A stretch of DNA of 64,000 nt, taken from Entoloma clypeatum (taxonomy: Eukaryota; Basidiomycota; Agaricomycetes; Agaricales; Entolomataceae). Every line of letters begins with the position of its first letter. Position 1 is the stretch's first letter. The notes beneath the pieces were generated by a model. The model was not told the origin of the DNA and did not search any database. It saw only the letters and a list, made by a program, of their open reading frames with translations. The stretch spans positions 3,596,001 through 3,660,000 of the forward strand of contig OY751494.1 of NCBI GenBank assembly GCA_963565915.1, read 5' to 3'. The position numbers were made by a program, and so were the translations under genes. Below are positions 53,556 to 62,678 of this stretch, piece by piece.

Positions 53556-56030
53556 ATGGCAGAAGCTCTGGCTGTACAAACAATGGATACATCCAAGATC
53601 ATCAAGGATCCTGGGATGTTCAAGGACAGATACACCTTTGACGAGTGGTGGAAAGCCACCAAACTATACATCAGGTTCCAAAAGAGCCTCACAGACGATC
53701 AGAAGATTCTTGCGGTGTTATCCCGCATGATGGAAGGGTCCGGCAGACACTGGGCCAGTAACAAGTTAGACGCTCTTGCCGTTGACAACGAGAACATCAC
53801 CTGGCTAGGTTTTTCCGATGATATCGCCACACGATTCTCCATCGCCAACAAGTCGGTCGCTGCCAAAGCGAGACTCGAAGTCCTGAAACAAGAGAAACGC
53901 ACTGTTGATGAATTCTTGGATGAATTTGAAGAACTCTTGAAACTGTCAAACCTTGGCGAAGAAACTGGGAAATACATCCTAGAGAAGAACGTCAACCGCA
54001 GAATCTCTGAACAAGTGGCCAGCGATGGCAAGACGTACACTGATTACGCAAAGGAGATCCGAAACAAGACCGATGCATCGGGCTATGCAATTGGAGCAGT
54101 ACTCTCTCAGAAGCAAGACAACAAATGGCACCCCATCGCATTCTTGTCGCGGACCATGTCCGCGGCCGAACAGAATTACGAGATATACGACAAGGAACTT
54201 CTGGCAGTCGTGGAAGCATTGAAAGATTGGAGACACTATCTGCTCGAAGCCAAGGAACATTTTGAAATCTTGACCGATCACAAGGACCTGGAATACTTCC
54301 GTCGTCCTCAGGACCTGAATCAACGACAGCGACGCTGGAAAATGAAGTTACAGGACTATGACTTCGAATTACAGCATGTGCCCGGCAAGACCAATGCGAA
54401 AGCGGACATCCTGTCACGCTTACCCTGGTATGAAGTGGAACTCGAACCACAGGACAGTGACCAAATGCTCAAGGAGGGACTATTCTTGAAACGATTGGAA
54501 TCAGAAGATGTGGTACAAATGGAGATGTTCACGGAGGAACAGTTCTTTGAAGGGGGTGAAACATCTGATTCCATCAAAATTGGAAACATCACGACCATCG
54601 AAAATCCGTGGATTGCACGCATCAAGGGTTCAAACCGCATGGAGACAGAAGTAGCCCAGGGTCTAAAGAAGAATCCTCATTGGTACCAACAGGAAAACGG
54701 CATCACATATGCAGGCGAACGAGTCTATGTCCCGCCAGATCCACAATTGCGACAAGAATTGATGTTTGAATCACACGATGCACCAGTGGCTGGACATCCA
54801 GGACAGTACCGGACACATGAACTCCTCACTCGCACCTACTGGTGGCCTACCATACTGCATGATGTGAAGAAGTACGTGAAGGGTTGCGACACTTGTCAAC
54901 GCAACAAGATTAACCGACAAAAGCGACATGCTCCGCTACATCCCCATGCAGCACCAAGTCACCCATGGGAAGACATAGGAATCGACGTCGTGGGACCGAT
55001 ACCAGAATCTGATGGAAAAAACGCAATTCTGGTCATCACGGATAGACATTCAAAGATGCTTCACCTCATTCCGACAACCGTGGAACTATCGGCTGAAGGA
55101 TTAGCCAAGATCTATCGGGATCAGATATGGAAGCTTCATGGGATCCCCAAGAAGATCATCAGTGATAGGGGACCACAGTTCGCTGCGAAGTTCATGGAGA
55201 TACTCTGCCGCATGTTAGGGATCAAGAGGAACCTGTCCACCGCATACCACCCACAGACTGATGGACAGGCCGAGCGATCACATCAGGAAACAGAAGCATT
55301 CTTACGAAACTTTGTCAACCATCTACAGGATGATTGGGCAGAATGGATTGCAATCGCAGAGTTCCAGTACAATGACAAAGAACACCAGGCAACAAAGCAC
55401 ACCCCATTCTACCTCAACTACGGTTTACATCCGTGGAAGGGAGAACTCGTGTTAGAAGATACCAATCCGGCTGCCAACGACTTCTTGAAAAAACTCAAAC
55501 AGGCACGAGAAGAAGCCAATGCTGCGCTGAAACAAGCACAGGATCAGATGAAGAAGACAGTTGACACACGGCGAAGTCCGTCTCGGGACTACCGCATCGG
55601 AGATAAGGTGTGGCTGGAAGGGACTAACATCAGGACCGATCGACCCTCAAAGAAACTTGATGCACTCCGACATGGACCATTCAAAGTCCTAGAGAAGAAA
55701 GGAGCTAGCGCGTACCTTCTTGATCTTCCAAAGACTTGGAAGATGATTCATCCTGTGTTCAACGAGACCCTGTTGTCACCATATGAAACTCCGAAGTACG
55801 CCATCCAGAAAAAGAAACCAGCCCCTGATCCGATCATCGTTGAAGGACGAGAAGAGTACCATGTGTCTACAATCCTGGACTCTCGAAAGTTCTGCGGAAA
55901 GATCCAGTACCTCGTCCAGTGGGAAGGATATGGCCCAGAAGAGAACACATGGGAACCGCGAGCTAATGTTCAGAACGCTCAAGATTTGATCCGTGATTTC
56001 CATCGGCAGAACCCGTCACGTCCACGATAA
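53556..56030 (+). CDS. Gypsy I gag-RNase H-integrase-chromodomain fusion frame (no protease or RT)
   Basis: 824 codons without a stop. Residues ~1-165 are a gag capsid segment (YTFDEWWKATKLYIRFQ ... DEFEELLKLSNLGEE). At about residue 170 the frame passes directly into RNase H (TDASGYAIGAVLS, DHKDLEYF). Integrase follows, with HHCC (HPGQYRTH ... CDTCQRN), GIDVVGP, SDRGPQF and GQAERSHQE, so all three catalytic acids are present. A C-terminal chromodomain (YLVQWEGYGPEENTWEP) ends the protein. The gag C-terminus with zinc knuckle, the protease and all RT are missing by an in-frame deletion. It cannot replicate alone, but the product would be a Gag-tethered integrase. Confidence 0.88.
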   Translation: MAEALAVQTMDTSKIIKDPGMFKDRYTFDEWWKATKLYIRFQKSLTDDQKILAVLSRMMEGSGRHWASNKLDALAVDNENITWLGFSDDIATRFSIANKSVAAKARLEVLKQEKRTVDEFLDEFEELLKLSNLGEETGKYILEKNVNRRISEQVASDGKTYTDYAKEIRNKTDASGYAIGAVLSQKQDNKWHPIAFLSRTMSAAEQNYEIYDKELLAVVEALKDWRHYLLEAKEHFEILTDHKDLEYFRRPQDLNQRQRRWKMKLQDYDFELQHVPGKTNAKADILSRLPWYEVELEPQDSDQMLKEGLFLKRLESEDVVQMEMFTEEQFFEGGETSDSIKIGNITTIENPWIARIKGSNRMETEVAQGLKKNPHWYQQENGITYAGERVYVPPDPQLRQELMFESHDAPVAGHPGQYRTHELLTRTYWWPTILHDVKKYVKGCDTCQRNKINRQKRHAPLHPHAAPSHPWEDIGIDVVGPIPESDGKNAILVITDRHSKMLHLIPTTVELSAEGLAKIYRDQIWKLHGIPKKIISDRGPQFAAKFMEILCRMLGIKRNLSTAYHPQTDGQAERSHQETEAFLRNFVNHLQDDWAEWIAIAEFQYNDKEHQATKHTPFYLNYGLHPWKGELVLEDTNPAANDFLKKLKQAREEANAALKQAQDQMKKTVDTRRSPSRDYRIGDKVWLEGTNIRTDRPSKKLDALRHGPFKVLEKKGASAYLLDLPKTWKMIHPVFNETLLSPYETPKYAIQKKKPAPDPIIVEGREEYHVSTILDSRKFCGKIQYLVQWEGYGPEENTWEPRANVQNAQDLIRDFHRQNPSRPR

Positions 56031-56153
56031 AAGACACCCATTGAAATCAGCAACAGCATCGACCTCATCAGTCAAAAAACCCACCAAGTTCTCCGCTCCG
56101 TCTTCAATATAGCTACTCCATTCTTCCTCTATCTCTCCAACATCCTCCGCACC

Positions 56154-56517
56154 ATGTCCACCGCCACCACCACATCCACTGAAACCAATCCCGCCATCAC
56201 TGCCCTCATGGGTGAAGCCCTCTCCATGAGAGACCAGATCCACGCGCTAGAAGCCTCGCTCGCCGACATCCTGCATCGACAGATGCACATCCGCCTCCAT
56301 TCTTTATCCGACCTCCCCGTCGCACCAACCCCCGAAGAGAAACAAATCCTCGGGAACTACACCCGTACGCTGGTCGTTGAAAACCGGCGCATCTGACTAG
56401 CCGTCCAAAGTCTCGAGCTCGCCGTTGCCATCAACGAAGAGCTAATAGACGATTGGAGCCTCAAGGAGAATGGCTCCTGGACAAACAACGACGATGCCGG
56501 AGGATGGGGACAATGAC
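56154..56517 (+). pseudogene. Gypsy I third open frame between pol and 3' LTR
   Basis: From the ATG at 56154 a sense-strand frame runs 80 codons to a TGA at 56394-56396, then stays open for another ~40 codons to a TGA at about 56515. The first TGA may be a former CGA, giving a ~120-residue protein. It is Thr/Ser-rich at the N-terminus, then helical (EALSMRDQIHALEASLADIL ... LAVQSLELAVAINEELIDDW). No homology recognised. Position after pol recalls accessory frames of some Gypsy elements. Confidence 0.5.
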
Positions 56518-56550
56518 TCTGTGAGGACACAGAGCTTGAGGAGGGGAACA

Positions 56551-56947
56551 TGTTACGGACTTACCGGTTTGTATGTTACGCACTTTTCCCTTGCATTGTA
56601 CCTTCATTATTTCTTTGACTCATCGGACCGCTTATTCATTTACCTTTACTCTACCATTCTCCTTTAGTATACTTTGCTCCCGCGCTGACTTGCACTCCGC
56701 AGTTGTCTGACTCACTTCGCACTGCCTTTCCGCAGTTACTGACTCATCCGCACTGCCTTCCACAGTTACTGACTCATCCGCACTGCCTTCCGCAGCTACT
56801 GACTCACTCGCTACCGCTCGTAGCCAGTACTATATAAACCCCATGTACCATAGCTACATTCCTTAGATTTAGCAATCACTTTGCTCTTCGCCTTTCCACT
56901 TCCTGCATACTCTGCCCGAACCTTGGAACGGTTTGTTAAGCATAACA
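56551..56947 (+). repeat. 3' LTR of Gypsy I
   Basis: 397 bp, preceded by a purine tract GAGGAGGGGA (56538-56547). It carries two copies of the 30 bp unit. A TATATAAA box is near 56830. Confidence 0.9.
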
Positions 56948-57179
56948 GCAAGAACCCTTGTGCAACAAGTTGAGCCTTTTTATGGCCATCAGTCTTTATA
57001 TCAAAGACCATTGTGATCCAATGGCCTTCCATCCAGTTGGTAAAGGTGTTAGATCATATTATAAACATCATGCTGCTTGATGCTATCAAGTTCCTTAAGG
57101 CATGTGTCCAACCACTCATCCTGGAGGTTTTTCAGCATTTTAGCAATGCCGCAAAACTTCATCTCCTGGATATCACGGA
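56948..57179 (-). pseudogene. Copia H RT N-terminus and linker
   Basis: Minus strand: a Copia linker (EWLDTCLKELDSIKQHDVYN) and RT start (DIKTDGHKKAQLVAQGF) run up to Gypsy I, and the remainder of RT resumes at 52316. This confirms that I inserted into Copia H. Confidence 0.8.
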
Positions 57180-57473
57180 TGTTATATCCTCTCTGAGTCT
57201 CTGATCCACTCTGATCATCCTCCAATATTCCGGACATCCGTTACCTCTGCATCTCCGCACATTGCCATCGTGCATTTCATATTCATAACTCTATGCCTTT
57301 ATGCATTTCATATCCATATTCCCGTTTACTTATGCATCGCCTTTTCTGCATGGTCCATTGACCGACATCTCCGATGTTCAATACAGTCACTGGCAACTTA
57401 CGCCACAACTCCAGACCTACTCCGACCATCTCCGTAAAGTAATCACATTTAGATATTTAAGCTTGTACCATAC
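57180..57473 (+). repeat. LTR J1 (truncated)
   Basis: About 290 bp, closely matching the first part of 58347-59050. It starts TGTTATATCC and is cut at a TA by a Tc1-like end (about 57474). Its sequence type resembles B-family LTRs. Confidence 0.65.
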
Positions 57474-58335
57474 AGTAGCTCAAAAAACTGTCCCAATGTT
57501 TGGCTGTTTTGTACTGTATTGCTAATAACACAACAGGCACTTGTGATAATTTTCTGCAAAAAAGATATGTTATTCTGTATCATCTTAGCTTGCTTTTGAG
57601 CCCTGGGTCATGTGGTTTGAACAAATATTGATGGAATAATAAATAAAACAAAATAATCAATCATTGGGACAGTTTTTTGACCCTTGGTTATTTACACAAT
57701 TAGTACTTGGTATGACCCCCTTTTGCCTTGATAACTGCTTGTATCCTTCTAGGCATGCTTTCTATAAGTCTTTGGCATGCTTCTGGTGTAATTTTGTTCC
57801 ACTCTTCTGCAACCCTCTCCCACAACTCATGTACCCCTTTTGGTGGACTTGGATATTTCCTCAAATTCTTCTTCAGCTCTACCCAGAGGTGTTCAATGGC
57901 ATTGAGATCAGGGGATTGGGCAGGCCAGACCAGAACTTGAATGTTGTTGTCCTCAAACCACTTTGTTGCCTTGTTGGAGGCATGTTTGGGGTCATTGTCC
58001 TGCTGAAATATCCTTTCCCCCTCTGCCATCTCCAACTTTTCAAAGCTTTCCACCACTCCTTCATCCAAAATTTGGCAGTATTGGTCTGCATTCATAATCC
58101 CCTGAACCTCTGTAAGCACCCCCACCCCATTCCAGCCCATGCACCCCCATACCATAAGGTTATTCCCCCCTCCATGCTTGACTGTAGGAGTAGTGGTTCT
58201 GTCAGAAAGTGGTTCCCCCCTTTTTTTCCAAGTATACACCCTCCCATCTGATCCAATCCTGTTAATTTTTGTTCAGCGAAAATCATCCATAATATGCATA
58301 ATGCAAGGGCCAAAAAAGATGATTGGGATCTGTTC
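57474..58335 (-). mobile_element. Tc1-like element fragment (transposase 3' two-thirds)
   Basis: The left terminus CAGTAGCTCAAAAAACTGTC sits at a TA, with an inverted internal copy of the motif near 57660. The other terminus and the helix-turn-helix region are missing: homology stops at ~58335, where LTR J2 begins. Confidence 0.7.
57700..58239 (-). pseudogene. Tc1-like transposase fragment
   Basis: 179 residues covering the catalytic core: MVWGCMGWNGVG, FQQDNDPKHAS (second Asp), SPDLNAIEHLWVELK (Glu; 34 residues between) and the tail KAKGGHTKY. The first catalytic block (SDETKIN) is degraded near 58275-58290, with a stop. Related to the intact 49199-50215 transposase, but a different lineage judging by its termini. 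Confidence 0.85.
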
Positions 58336-58346
58336 CACGGATCTGT

Positions 58347-59050
58347 TGTTATATCCGTCTCCGAATCTCCGATCCACTCCGATCGTCCTCCGACATTCCG
58401 GACATCCGTTACCTCTGCATCTCTGCACGTTGCCATCGTGCATTTCATATTTATAACTCCATGCCTTTATGCATTTCATATTCATATTCCCGTTTACTTA
58501 TGCATTGCCTTTTCTGCATGGTCCGTTGACCAACATCTCCAATGTTCGTTACAGTCGCTGGCAACTTACGCCACAACTCCGGACCTACTCCAACCATCTC
58601 CATAAAGTAATCACATTTAGGTATTCAAGCTCATACCATATCTGTAGTTCCTCAGTTCAAATATCAACAAAGTTCACTCCTCTACTCTCAGTTCATGCCA
58701 GAGATCCTTGCTGTGGTACAATACACTGACGACATCATCATCTTCTGCTCTTCCTCCATTGTTACCCTTCAACGAGCTCAGTACTGTGTCCAAGTCACAA
58801 CTCCAACATTGTCCAATCATTTCCATGTCAGCATGTCCCTCACCGAGATCTCTCCGAGAACCTCCGCACCTCTGACCTCCTGAAATTGGGACACCTTATC
58901 CAACAAATGGCAGCGCAACACATATGTTGAAGCCACGTCCCTCCCCTTCGTCATTCCTCCACATTTCTGGAGTTCTGCTCCGGTCTCAGTCTTACGTCCA
59001 ACCTCCGATGGACTCCAATGAAGTTCCGACGTTTCACCTACTTAATAACA
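58347..59050 (+). repeat. LTR J2
   Basis: About 704 bp from TGTTATATCC to TTAATAACA. Shared blocks with B-family LTRs (GTAG-TCCTCAGTTCAAATATCA near 58634, and GCGCAAC...TTGAAGCC near 58912). No matching target duplication was found with the J1 flank. Confidence 0.55.
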
Positions 59051-61085
59051 GAACTGTGAGAGATTAGATTCAGAGTGAGGAACAGCTGATGCAAGTAGCA
59101 TATTCAACTCAGCAATCTGTTTCTTGTCTCCCCCTCATTTTTGAACTAATCAGATACAAGTTAAATGCTTTTGGATCTAGCTCCACATCATTCATCATTT
59201 TGCATAGTAAGCTCTCCACATCTGTATCTTCCAAAGGTTTGTCATCAGGAACTTTGGGGTCATCGGGAGGAGTACCAGAAGATCCACTAGGCCCTGCATC
59301 AGGTGGGGCTAAGGGGAAACTAGGTTCCACTTCTTCCTGTCATGATTGGGAAACATTGCAGAGCTGGCAGGGCTCACACTGCTGTTTCTCTCAATTCACG
59401 GCTTCACACCAAGAGTGTGTGCAATTGATGTCACATTGTTGTTGCATGGGGTGCCATTGCTCCCCATAGATGTTGCCTTCCCATTGAGGCGGGTTAGCAT
59501 TCCTTCATGGTTGAGGGGCATCAGCAGGCAGAGGATTCACTGGCTGGTTCTGGATCTCAGGGTCATCCTGATTTGAAGGTGGTACGTCAGCACTGTCATG
59601 CTGGTTTCCATTTGAAGCGGAAGGGGGATCAGAGGATTCATCTCTGCTTGGCTGATTATGCCGGTGGGAATGATAATGAACATCTCTATCTCCAAAGTGG
59701 TGATCAACATTGTTATCAGGGTTTCCGTCATCCTGAGACTCATCATGGGAAGGCTCATTTCCCATGGGTGTGTGTTGTGGCACTTTGGTATCCAGACATC
59801 TTGGAAAGAGTGTTTCATCAAATACCACAGTTGTACCAATAAAGATACTGTTTTTATCAGCAAACTGATATGCTTTCATTCCTGGTTTAAAATCCATAAA
59901 GGTCATAAGCTCCACATGTGGATTTGATTTATTCACATGGTGTTCTTCAGGAATATAAACATAGGCAGTGCAGCCTAAAACACAGAGATTTGATACATCT
60001 GGTTTTTCCTCTTTTAGAGATTCAAAATGTGTCTTCTAATAAAGTTGTTTAATTGGCGTGCAATTATTTACATGCATGGCATGTAAAACACAAACCTCCC
60101 ACTATGATTGTGGTAAGCAGGCAGCAAATCACATTGCCTGTGCTTTCTCTACAATGGTGCAGTTAATCCTTTTGGCTTGACCATTTTGTTGGGGTGTATT
60201 AGGAGCTGAAAGTTACATGACAGTTCCAAGATCCTCAAGGTATTTTACTACCCTGGTTTCCTTTTTAAACTCTCCCCCTCCATCAAAACACCATTAGCAA
60301 AATTGGGCATTGAACTGGGTTTTCATTAGCATTGTCCACTTTTTGAATGCATCAGAGGTATCAGATTTGAGTTTCAACAATACCATCCAAGCATGTCCAG
60401 AATAGTCAGCTGATGTAGTATTTAAATTTGTGGTAGGAGGCAATTGAAAACTCTTTGAGGTCTGAATGGAGCAACTCAAAGGGTCTGGAAGCACGTGAAG
60501 ATGAACTTGGAGTAAAGCTTTTCAACCTCAACTTCACTTCTGCCCAGGGACGGCATGGCTTATCCTTAAGGGGAAATTGGATGTCCCTCAGAAATCCATC
60601 ACATGTGTCAGGTGCTTTTTTCAAGACATCTTTACCAGGGTGTGCAAACCGTTGATGCCAAATGCTGTAATCAGCCCTATAGACATCAATATTTTTAACA
60701 TTTAGCTGCATGATTTGTTCAACACATGTATTTACCCAGTATATTGTCGAACTGGAAAAATGGGGTTCACATCTGAGTACACACTTTCCATCTTTGAAGA
60801 AACTAAGATTGTCGGCTGAGTCAGTGACATTTAATCCAGATTCTTGAAGAATTTTGCCCATCAACATGAGGCAAGTGGAAAGCTCCAGGATGTGTAAAAC
60901 CGGATAAAGCTGAGTTGCTAGACTTCTTGGCTTTCCTTGACGCAATGGTATCATGTGAGTGATAAACACGGTCTCTTTTCCTTTTATAGAGATCTTTGCT
61001 TTGCCTGCAGTTTAGGCAGTACAGATTGATTTCTCTTCTTTGTACATTGCAACGTCACTCATCTCTGAGGTGAAGTGCATACTAG
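59051..61085 (-). pseudogene. Copia H protease-integrase remnant
   Basis: Minus strand. The end of the protease region (MHFTSEMSDV near 61080-61050) leads into integrase with HHCC (IWHQRFAHPGKD), then FELLHSDLKEFSIASYHKFKYY, later GRAERIN-like remnants near 60170 (QAKRINCTIVE), and a C-terminal core (MKAYQFADKNSIFIG near 59870). A long Asp/Ser/Pro/His-rich linker (59109-59760) precedes RT. Several stops. The 5' part (gag, protease start) is cut off by LTR G at ~61086. Confidence 0.8.
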
Positions 61086-61658
61086 TGGCATTGCACCCCA
61101 CTCTTTGATGTGGTCCTCGATTTTGGATTGGCAGATGTCGGATGAGCAGATGAGCAGATGAGCAGATGAGCGGAGGTGACAGAGAGAATGCTCAAAGGCA
61201 AGTAGAGACGGATGCAAATGAGGTGTAACATATGATATTTGAACTGAGGTTCTACGACAGGTTTGGTACACTATTTATAGTAGACTAGAATGATCAGCAT
61301 TACTATAAGTGATGTGCAGATATCGGAGTTGACCATCGGAACATTCGGAGTACGGAGAGTAGCAAATGAAAAGTGAACAACATATGTCTACTTGTAAGTA
61401 TGGTTGAGATGTTATGTAGTAGAAGTATAATCAAAATATAAATAGAATGTTGTTGGAGCAGATGTTGGAGCGGATGAATCGTCGGAGTCATCAGATAAGT
61501 CGGATGTGAATCGTATGGTTATGACAGTATTTCCCTCTTAGGGCCGAACCCTGAGGCCCAGATGAGGTAATCCATGTGACCATTGGTTGAAAAGCTTGCA
61601 CATGATTTTTCTCTCTCTTGTCACCTAACCACAACATCTATCCCGTCACCTATCCACT

Positions 61659-62664
61659 ATGTCCGCTGAGAACTCACCCCTTGCCGCTCTTCGTGCTGAA
61701 AGGGAGCACCAGAAGAAGGTCACTGAGGAGTTGGAGAGGAAGCTGCAGGAGGCAGAGGAGCACGCGAAGGAAGATGCAGAGCGCGCAGAGGTGAAAAGGG
61801 CAGTGAAAGAGCAGAGACGAGCAGAGAGGAAGGCAGAGAAAGTAAAGGCGAAGGAGCCAGTTGCGGGTGCGGATGCGGATGCGGCTGCAGATGCAGATGC
61901 AGCGAATGCAGAGGTGAAGAAAGTCCAGCTGCAGGGGGTTTCCAAGGATATGCCTGCGAGTTACGAGCAGGGGAAGGAGGATTGCACCTCCTGCTTGAAA
62001 GCGGGGGACTTGTGTTTTTGGCCATCGGAGTAAGTCTTTCTATTTCTTTATACGCTTCGTTATTAACTTGTTCTTTAGGAATGACAACACTTTGTTGTGC
62101 TGGTGGTGCCAGCGTTTAAAACAAAGCTGCAGAATGGGAGCAGAAGCGGAGTCGGAGGTGAAGCGGAGGATGACCAAGGCGGCGAGGGTCGGAAAGGCTA
62201 AGGTGGCAGGTGGTACGACAAAGAACACGAAAGCGGGATTGTCCAAGGGAGAGGGGACCACAGAGGGATCACGGATGGCCGCAGCGTCGGAGGAAGCGGA
62301 GGTCATGCTGGAGGGGTTTGGTCCGCCGGAGGTGGTCATAGGCACGGAGGTGGTGAGAGGGCTTAGGAGCATGATAAGGGAGATGTGGCTGATAAAGGCG
62401 GAGTTGAAGGAACTGCGGGAGATCAAGGAGCTTTTGACAGTTATCGCATGGAGGGAGGCTTCGGAGGCTTCGGAGGAGGGATCTGACAAGGACGAGGATG
62501 CGGAGGAGTATGATAGGGTATTGGAGGAGTTGGCAAAGGAGGTAGAAGAAGAAGAAGAAAAAGAAGAAGAAATGAAGAAGTGGAAGCGGATGGAGGAAGC
62601 GGAAGAGGAATCCGGATCGGAGTGGAACGAGGAGACGGAGGGGGTATCTAACAAAAAACAGTGA
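61659..62664 (+). CDS. Antisense two-exon gene in Gypsy G: Zn2Cys6-like coiled-coil protein
   Basis: Exon 1 61659-62029, intron 62030-62078 (49 bp, GTAAGT...TTTAG), exon 2 62079-62664; 318 residues, plus strand, opposite to G pol. Clearly homologous along its length to the gene at 13167-14185. All six cysteines are kept (Cys109, 112, 119, 131, 134, 141; spacing 2-6-11-2-6), as are the basic stretch, the intron position and phase, the acidic C-terminus and the N-terminal Lys/Glu coil. Small in-frame length differences occur in the Ala/Asp repeat (about 61870-61910). No stop despite heavy damage to the neighbouring pol. It could be a DNA-binding regulator or a Gag/Pol accessory protein; the role is inferred. 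Confidence 0.8.
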
Positions 62665-62678
62665 AAGTAGTTTTTTTG

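Larger units (their letters stand above)
52317..56947 (+). mobile_element. Gypsy element I, internally deleted, inserted in Copia H
   Basis: LTRs at 52317-52764 (448 bp) and 56551-56947 (397 bp) begin TGTTA[T/C]GGACTTACC and end TTAAGCATAACA. The flanks GCGAG and GCAAG are a 5 bp duplication with one transition. Copia H RT reads across both flanks. The body holds a gag region, a gag-RNase H-integrase fusion frame, and a third small frame before the 3' LTR. It is of the same family as A but lacks protease and RT. Confidence 0.93.
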
